A stretch of DNA of 64,000 bases, taken from assembly GCF_021869535.1 (NCBI RefSeq), contig NW_026262690.1:88333995-88397994 (forward strand), written 5' to 3'. How positions within the stretch are numbered: position 1 is the first letter of the stretch; the number at the start of each line of letters is the position of its first letter. The notes under the pieces were generated by a model. That model was given only the letters and a program-made list of their open reading frames with translations. It was not told the DNA's origin and made no database searches. The position numbers and the translations under genes are program-made. Origin of the DNA: Mytilus californianus. Lineage: Eukaryota > Mollusca > Bivalvia > Mytilida > Mytilidae. Positions 58,345-64,000 of this stretch are shown here, in pieces.

Positions 58345-59488
58345 ATGCAGTTAAAAAACATATTTTAATCATAAAATTATCTGCCGAGTTATTGAACCTT
58401 CGCTTAAGCTCGAGAAGCAATGTATCACTCGACTAGCAAAAGCTATGGAGTTATTTTCACTTTATACAACATATCAATAGACATCTCCAATATAGTTTTT
58501 ATTCACTAATCATGCGATTCTAATTCATAATTTATACCTACAAAAGATTGTTCAAGATAACACATAGTTTTGCCTGATATATTAAATAAAGTTAATAGAA
58601 TCATCGTTCTCCCTTATTCGTTGACATTTAAAATTTTAATTCAAAATCAAATACAATAGAAAGAAAGAAGAAAACACCGGTATCTTAATATTATAAAATT
58701 TTTAATACTAGACTAAGTAATTGCAAAAAATGTGACTTACATTATGGGGTTCTGAACGGGATTTGCTTTACCTCTGTGTAATTTTTTTTGTGTGTATTCT
58801 ATAATTGTCTTTCATCATCCTGACAAATTCTAACATATATTAATACATGAAGCTCATTCAGAAAATGATACATAATATACAATACAAACCTGTCAGCTTT
58901 ATTGAGGATATCCCCCATGAGAGGTGTTGACCTATCTGACCCTTATAAAACTCAATTATCTAGAATAAATACTTTTAAAAAGGCATTCAGAGGAGTAAAC
59001 AATACATTTAAACACATTCAAAACCATAGATGTTCTAATTAAGTACACTTATGACATTTATAGGTATGCATTAGGCCCTCTTGTGCTTAAAATCCCCCAT
59101 GGAGATTTTGAAAAGTTGTCATTTGATGATTTTATTTTAAGTTATTTAATTTTTATTAAGTCCCCATTTACGTCAAAAATCACAGATTATATCAGTAATA
59201 TTCTCCCTCGCCATGCTCGTCCGAATTTAACGAATTTCATTACTAACTCCCTACGTCTAAATAAGACAAAACTGTAATATAGATTTGGTTGCGCGTAGTA
59301 ACTTTTTTTCTTACAATGTTTAAAGTCATATCAAAACTTCAAATTAAAAAAAAAAATGTATTTAAAAATATATACTTGAATGGCTAAGTTTTAGTATAAA
59401 CAAGTGTACTTGAACTTTCTTGTAAACGAAAATCCTATATATTATAAAAATCTTCATAAATGTACTGCTATGGAATTATTGTCTTCCT

Positions 59489-60250
59489 GTACACTAATTC
59501 GCCGATATTTTTCTGTATGCAAGTGACCTTAGGGAAGTTCGCTCCTCTGTTTCAAAATACCAATTACAAGATTTTTAAAAGACTGTTATAAGTTGACAGT
59601 ATATAAATAACGGAACTTAAAAAGTAGGGAAAAAAATGAAAGGTTACGCCCTTGTTTTTTACATATAGTTAATTGAAAATTTAGCGGGAAATAATTCTCT
59701 CTAGATTTGTCATACATTAAACATTGAGACCTTCTTTTCTTTCAGAAACTACTAAAAAATAACAAGGATTTTATAAGATTTTCAAAAATGGCTTTTTAAA
59801 CTATATGTAATAAGATTATGAAAAGAAAAGTAGGGGTTAGCGGGCAAAATTTGTATTGGCACTAGATGGATAAAACAAGAGGATTCCGAATATTTGACAA
59901 AAAAGTCAATAACAAGAGTAGCAACATCGAGGGAAAACCGTGATGAAAGACTGTAAACAAACGTGCACTGGAAGTTGATTCTTAAAGAACAAATTTAATT
60001 TAAAAAAAAAATCATATAACACTGTTAATGGAAAGTTTAATTAACAAATAGGAACGCATGGAAAAAATAAAAAAAACAAAATATCATGGCTCTATCAACG
60101 TATTTGTCACGTGCTCCACGTGCTCTGTATTGATTGTTTATCAATGTCACGATCCGGTAAACTTCGGCAACAAATTCGAAAATTAATTAGCTAGCGATCA
60201 ACTATCACTGAATGAAATATTTGTCGATACTACGATATAGATTTGTGATA
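59489..60250 (+). repeat. Segmental duplicate Y, copy 2
   Basis: It has the same ordered blocks as 56790-57215, with ~390 extra bases (about 59540-59930). The shared part includes a doubled CACGTG (CACGTGCTCCACGTGCTC near 60109), where copy 1 has CACATGTTCCACGTGCTC. Confidence 0.75.
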
Positions 60251-60553
60251 AGTATAGTGCGCACGCTATATCTGCATCTTATTTTACTAATTCAAGTCAG
60301 TTGGTATTTTTTATGAGTTTTACAGCTACAAATGCAATGCAGGAAAATCATAAGACAACATCAGTCCCGGGACTACTTTTACGGCATAAATAATCACAAT
60401 GAATGTAAGTAACAGGTAGCAGTGCAACTAAAACCATTGCAGTATGAACTCCAATAAAAGTACTTTTCAGATCAAAGTATAATGATTAGTTTTGTTCAGT
60501 TTCAGATAAACCATGAACAGTTCTATATTTTAACAAAAAGAAAAGTACAAAGT

Positions 60554-60610
60554 ATGGAGACGCCATTATGGCAATTGGAGTCATTTAAAAGCTTAAAGAA
60601 TGATAAAAAT
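60554..60610 (+). CDS. Possible first coding exon, uncertain
   Basis: ATG opens METPLWQLESFKSLKNDKN, followed by a consensus donor AAT|GTAAGT at 60611. The residues look protein-like and the CACGTG-bearing duplicate Y lies ~450 bp upstream, where a promoter could be. I could not find a following exon or recognise the peptide; 60903-61088 (61 codons) has no clear acceptor. It is weak: one start and one donor can occur by chance. Confidence 0.2.
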
Positions 60611-61810
60611 GTAAGTATTACTATAATTATATAAAAACGATCCTACACACGTTTAGTCATTGAGAAATCTGAAGGTGTAAAGTACTTTTTACATAAAAAA
60701 AACATTTCTTAGTCTAAATATTAGTAAATGAAAAAAAAATATGTCCATTAACACCATCAAAGTACGACTCAAGAAGATAACGCCAACACATATTTTGATA
60801 TTGAATGACTTGATTTAGAACTTGACGTGTATATACGGAGGATTTATTGGTTTGTGCATCTAAATATATTTCACTTCAAGTTCATATAATATAATTAAAT
60901 AAATGGACGATAAGATCAAAGACATATCAAAAATCATTATTACATTGTACAAAAAGATTACTCTTCCAAAATTTGATCACACATTTAAGGATTTATTGGC
61001 AAAGTATTATTTCGTACACTCCCTATTCCGACGAGACGTGGCTCCCTCTATACATCATGCGTATAGCCAAACCGATGCCCTATTTTAGCACGGGTTTTAC
61101 ATGTACTTCCGGGATGTAGAAGTACAGGGGTGTTAGTATTTACCATAGTATTTAAATATATCCCAGTCAGGTCAACTTCCATAATTCAGATTTCATGGTC
61201 TAAATGTTATCGCTAAAGATAGGAAACTAATTAAGGTAGCCACGGCTGTTGATTGAATACTGACGTTTAATGAAAAGCAATGCCTTTAACAGTTTTAATG
61301 AAGTTTCCTCATAAATTCAAAGAGAGACCAGTCATGCAGTATTTAAAATCAACAGACTATTGGAAGAAAGAATGATTTTTACTAATTAAGTTAGCACCTT
61401 TTTTTTTCACTCGCAAGCATGTTATAATCCCGCCACTTTGTCCCGGGGCACTTCCTCTTTGATTTTGTTAACTGTTCTTCTGTATTTTTAGTGCCGATTT
61501 GATTCACGTATTCAATGCATTTTTTCATATCATATCAGACAGGTTATTTCTATTGAACAACAAATCAGACGTGATAGAGTTAAGAGGAGTAATGACCCAG
61601 AGTGGAACAGTTCATGGCATTTAGTATGTAGAAATATTTTTGACTGTACAAACTTAGAATTCAAAGAAAAATTGTCCACTGTAAAGACTGTTCAAACGCT
61701 TTTGGTTTATTTATAATTTCACATTAACTGTAAACAAATAATTTGTAATTACATAAATACTTTAAAGTATACATATGCAAATTTTATCTTAAAAATTGGT
61801 TATTCAATTT

Positions 61811-61995
61811 AGAATAGAAACGGGAAATGTGTCAAAGAAACAACAACACGACCAAAGAGTTGAAAAAGCCCAAGACCACCAATGGGTCTTCAACACAGCG
61901 AGAAAATCCCGCACCCGGAGGCAGGCTTCAGCTGGCCTCTAAACAATAATGTATTCTAGTTCAGCAAAAATGGACGTCACACTAAACTCCGAAAC
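61811..61995 (+). repeat. Dispersed mussel repeat M3
   Basis: CGGGAAATGTGTCAAAGAAA, CACCAATGGGTCTTCAACAC, TCCCGCACCCGGAGGCAGGC. Same orientation as the 42039 copy. Confidence 0.75.
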
Positions 61996-62487
61996 ATACT
62001 ATACTCAGTTATACGTCAAAATATCATACTATATTTGATTTCTAGTTAGAAAATATTACATAATGGTAAAAAAGAACTTTGAACTACATTGTAAAAAGAA
62101 GATTGTATTTCTTAATTCGGTTTGTATGTTATACAATTAGATTTGTATCACCATTGTCTCTTTTTTTGTTGTTTTTTGTCACTTTAATTGCTTAATCGCT
62201 TAATGATTAATGTAAAGTATCTATTTTTCATAATCAAATAACGCTTACTGGTGGTCAATACACGAATCATTGAAACAAAATCATACACTGTTTCTTACTC
62301 ATTTTTTTATTTTTGTTTTATTCAATGGAGAAATGCCTACGTCTGTAATGGTTTATAAAATGGACGCAGCGGAGCCCGTTTAGTGCCATGAAAAATAAAT
62401 ATCTTTATTTATTTGACTTAAACTCATGCATAATCCTTTCAAACTAGTGTACACGACCAGATTGAAAATTGCTCTTTCAAGTTTTAA

Positions 62488-62745
62488 AGTTGCACTCGTG
62501 CGCACAAGTCTGAAATGTTGTTGAACCGGATTAAAAGTTATGGGGAGAGTTTGAAAGTCGTGCATACCAGTTTAAATGGTTTGCTCACCAGATTGAAATT
62601 CATGCTCACCAGATATAAAATCGTGCGCATTAGGTCAAAAGAAATGCGCACGGGTTTCAGAGTTGTTCGCGCTATTTTTGGAGTCGTCCGCATAGAATGA
62701 AAGAGATTTGCACGAGTTTCAAAGTCATGCGCACCAGTTTAAAAG
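62488..62745 (+). repeat. Diverged 21-bp tandem repeat, ~12 copies
   Basis: The unit is approximately CGCACCAGTTTGAAAGTCGT plus G. It is well diverged but the 21-bp step is clear. Seven codons per unit keep the plus strand open from 62515 to 62700 as a seven-residue period (SLKVVHT, SLNGLLT, RLKFMLT). Confidence 0.75.
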
Positions 62746-63350
62746 CAGAATGAAAAAAAAAATTTTGAGTTTTTAAGTATTGACCTCTTAATACAGATTT
62801 GCTAAATGTTATGTGGACATCGTCTTTATTTTACATATAAATACTATAAATAATAATAGATCGTCTCGTAAAAATATACTCAGTCTGTACACATCTGTAG
62901 TGGATTCAAAATTAAATAAACTTTAAGGAGAAATCGATAGTTAATATCTATTATATCTTAAATTAACAAAAATTGCTTCGCTATAAGAACTGGAGCTCAA
63001 AATCCGCTACGTCAAAGTTTTATTTAAGAATTGAATGCTTCTTTTTGTAATTTTTTAAGGGTGTAAAAGCATTGACCGAAGTATATTTTGTATTATACAC
63101 GAAAGTGCTTCATACTAAAAATGTGCGCACGATCAACGCCTTTGCAACAAGAATATACCATTACAAATAGAAGCATGCCATTCAATTCTTATAATTAAAT
63201 TTTTATGAATTACTATTTTGTTTTCCTATACATTGTTGTTATGTTTTCATGGGATCAACCTACAGTCATGAATGTTGAATATTATTCGGAAATAATATAG
63301 TAAACACTATATTATTATCTTATCAATATTTAATGAACACCTAGTTAATC

Positions 63351-63755
63351 AAGCTGGTCCTCGACTGACTACTACACTTTGTTCATAGACAGCCGGTCAG
63401 AGCCGTTCTATTGTAGAATCTGATTAGTCAAGAGACTTGTTTTCAATCTCCTATATTAGAGGTGAAGAATACATCCAGATACATATTTGTCCAATCAAAT
63501 TACGCGTACTTAACAAGGAGAAATACATAACTTTCACATTCGTTCATTTCCCAAATTTTTTCAATGTCACAATGCTTATTTTATTACTTCACAATGAGAG
63601 CCGAATGTTCAATGGCGCCATTTACACCGATGCGTTGCCATGTAACAACGAAACGTCAAATCTCGTTAAAATCCTGAGGGCATAATTTTGCCTCCCACAT
63701 TGGGCCGTACCGGCTGTCTATGAACAAAATGTAGTAGTCAGCCGAGGACCAGCTT
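63351..63755. mobile_element. TIR element with ~53-bp ends
   Basis: The left end AAGCTGGTCCTCGACTGACT to CAGCCGGTCAGAGCC matches the reverse of the right end (AAGCTGGTCCTCGGCTGACT to CAGCCGGTACGGCC) with few differences. CTAG lies just outside both ends. The ~300-bp interior has an 82-codon open frame (63437-63685) that I do not recognise; it is not a transposase by size. Confidence 0.75.
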
Positions 63756-64000
63756 ACTAGCCTTTTAATATACATGATTACAGAGTCAATCCAGAGTACA
63801 CAACTGATGCAATTATATTTTTTTAGAATATAGCAAAGTGCTCTCGACCAATGAAATTATAGGACTTGATGTTCCTTGATAGTAAAGAATGAATATAAAT
63901 CATGTTCTAAGTAAGGGATTTGAAATTGGAGATTTAATGATTTTAAGACAAATTTAAGAACGTTTTTCGCTGGTTTGATGAGCTTTCTACACAAATGTTC

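Noticed and set aside
59083-59277. 64-codon frame (LKIPHGDFEKLSFDDFILSY)
   Set aside because: No family recognised and no splice context; left out as a gene.

Overview
This is an AT-rich, intron-rich, repeat-dense eukaryotic nuclear window. It is most likely from a marine mussel (Mytilus or a close relative). The reasons are several dispersed repeats that I recognise as common in Mytilus, Pearl-like bivalve elements with a ~160-bp core repeat, Penelope-like retroelement relics, hammerhead-type ribozyme relics, and long GT-AG introns around small symmetric exons. The species is an inference from memory of these repeats; no database was searched.

Two protein-coding genes can be supported. (1) Plus strand, 61-9577, open at both ends: a secreted-type mosaic protein built entirely from phase 1-1 exons. 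It begins with a ~1,057-bp tandem array that repeats two exons, each encoding a very basic Cys-rich module (A and B; three A-B pairs plus a fourth A). An EGF-like exon, kringle 1, a six-Cys DUF3011-like exon, a short linker, kringle 2, a short linker and kringle 3 follow. Together the visible exons encode about 560 residues. The start (with any signal peptide) lies left of the window and the 3' end was not found. (2) Minus strand, 41508 down to 12596: the first five coding exons of a proprotein-convertase-like (kexin/furin family, S8B) subtilase. They encode a signal peptide, a prodomain, an R-V-P-R maturation site, the catalytic-Asp motif and the following Asp-rich segment. They join in frame to give 205 residues across ~28.9 kb. 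The exons carrying the catalytic His, Asn and Ser were not found. The two genes converge.

The rest is introns and intergenic DNA filled with repeats. At 14.0-16.6 kb there is a large foldback element, a Pearl-like element and a TIR element. At 18.0-20.6 kb lies a 22-bp minisatellite interrupted by a dispersed element. At 21.3-25.8 kb there are several copies of a ~610-bp TTAA-flanked TIR element. At 27-29.7 kb lie two hammerhead relics, dispersed repeats and a poly-G foldback. At 32.5-35.5 kb there is a second Pearl-like element with exact 166-bp periodicity and mussel dispersed repeats. At 35.9-37.0 kb there is a 42-bp minisatellite with higher-order structure. At 37.7-38.7 kb and 47.8-48.7 kb there are Penelope-like reverse-transcriptase fragments. 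At 49.6-50.7 kb there is a 60-bp minisatellite. At 52.8-60.2 kb there are diverged segmental duplications. At 62.5-63.8 kb there are a 21-bp repeat and a TIR element. No convincing gene is visible right of 41.5 kb apart from one weak first-exon candidate at 60554. Labels M1 to M4 for dispersed repeat families are mine, for cross-reference only.
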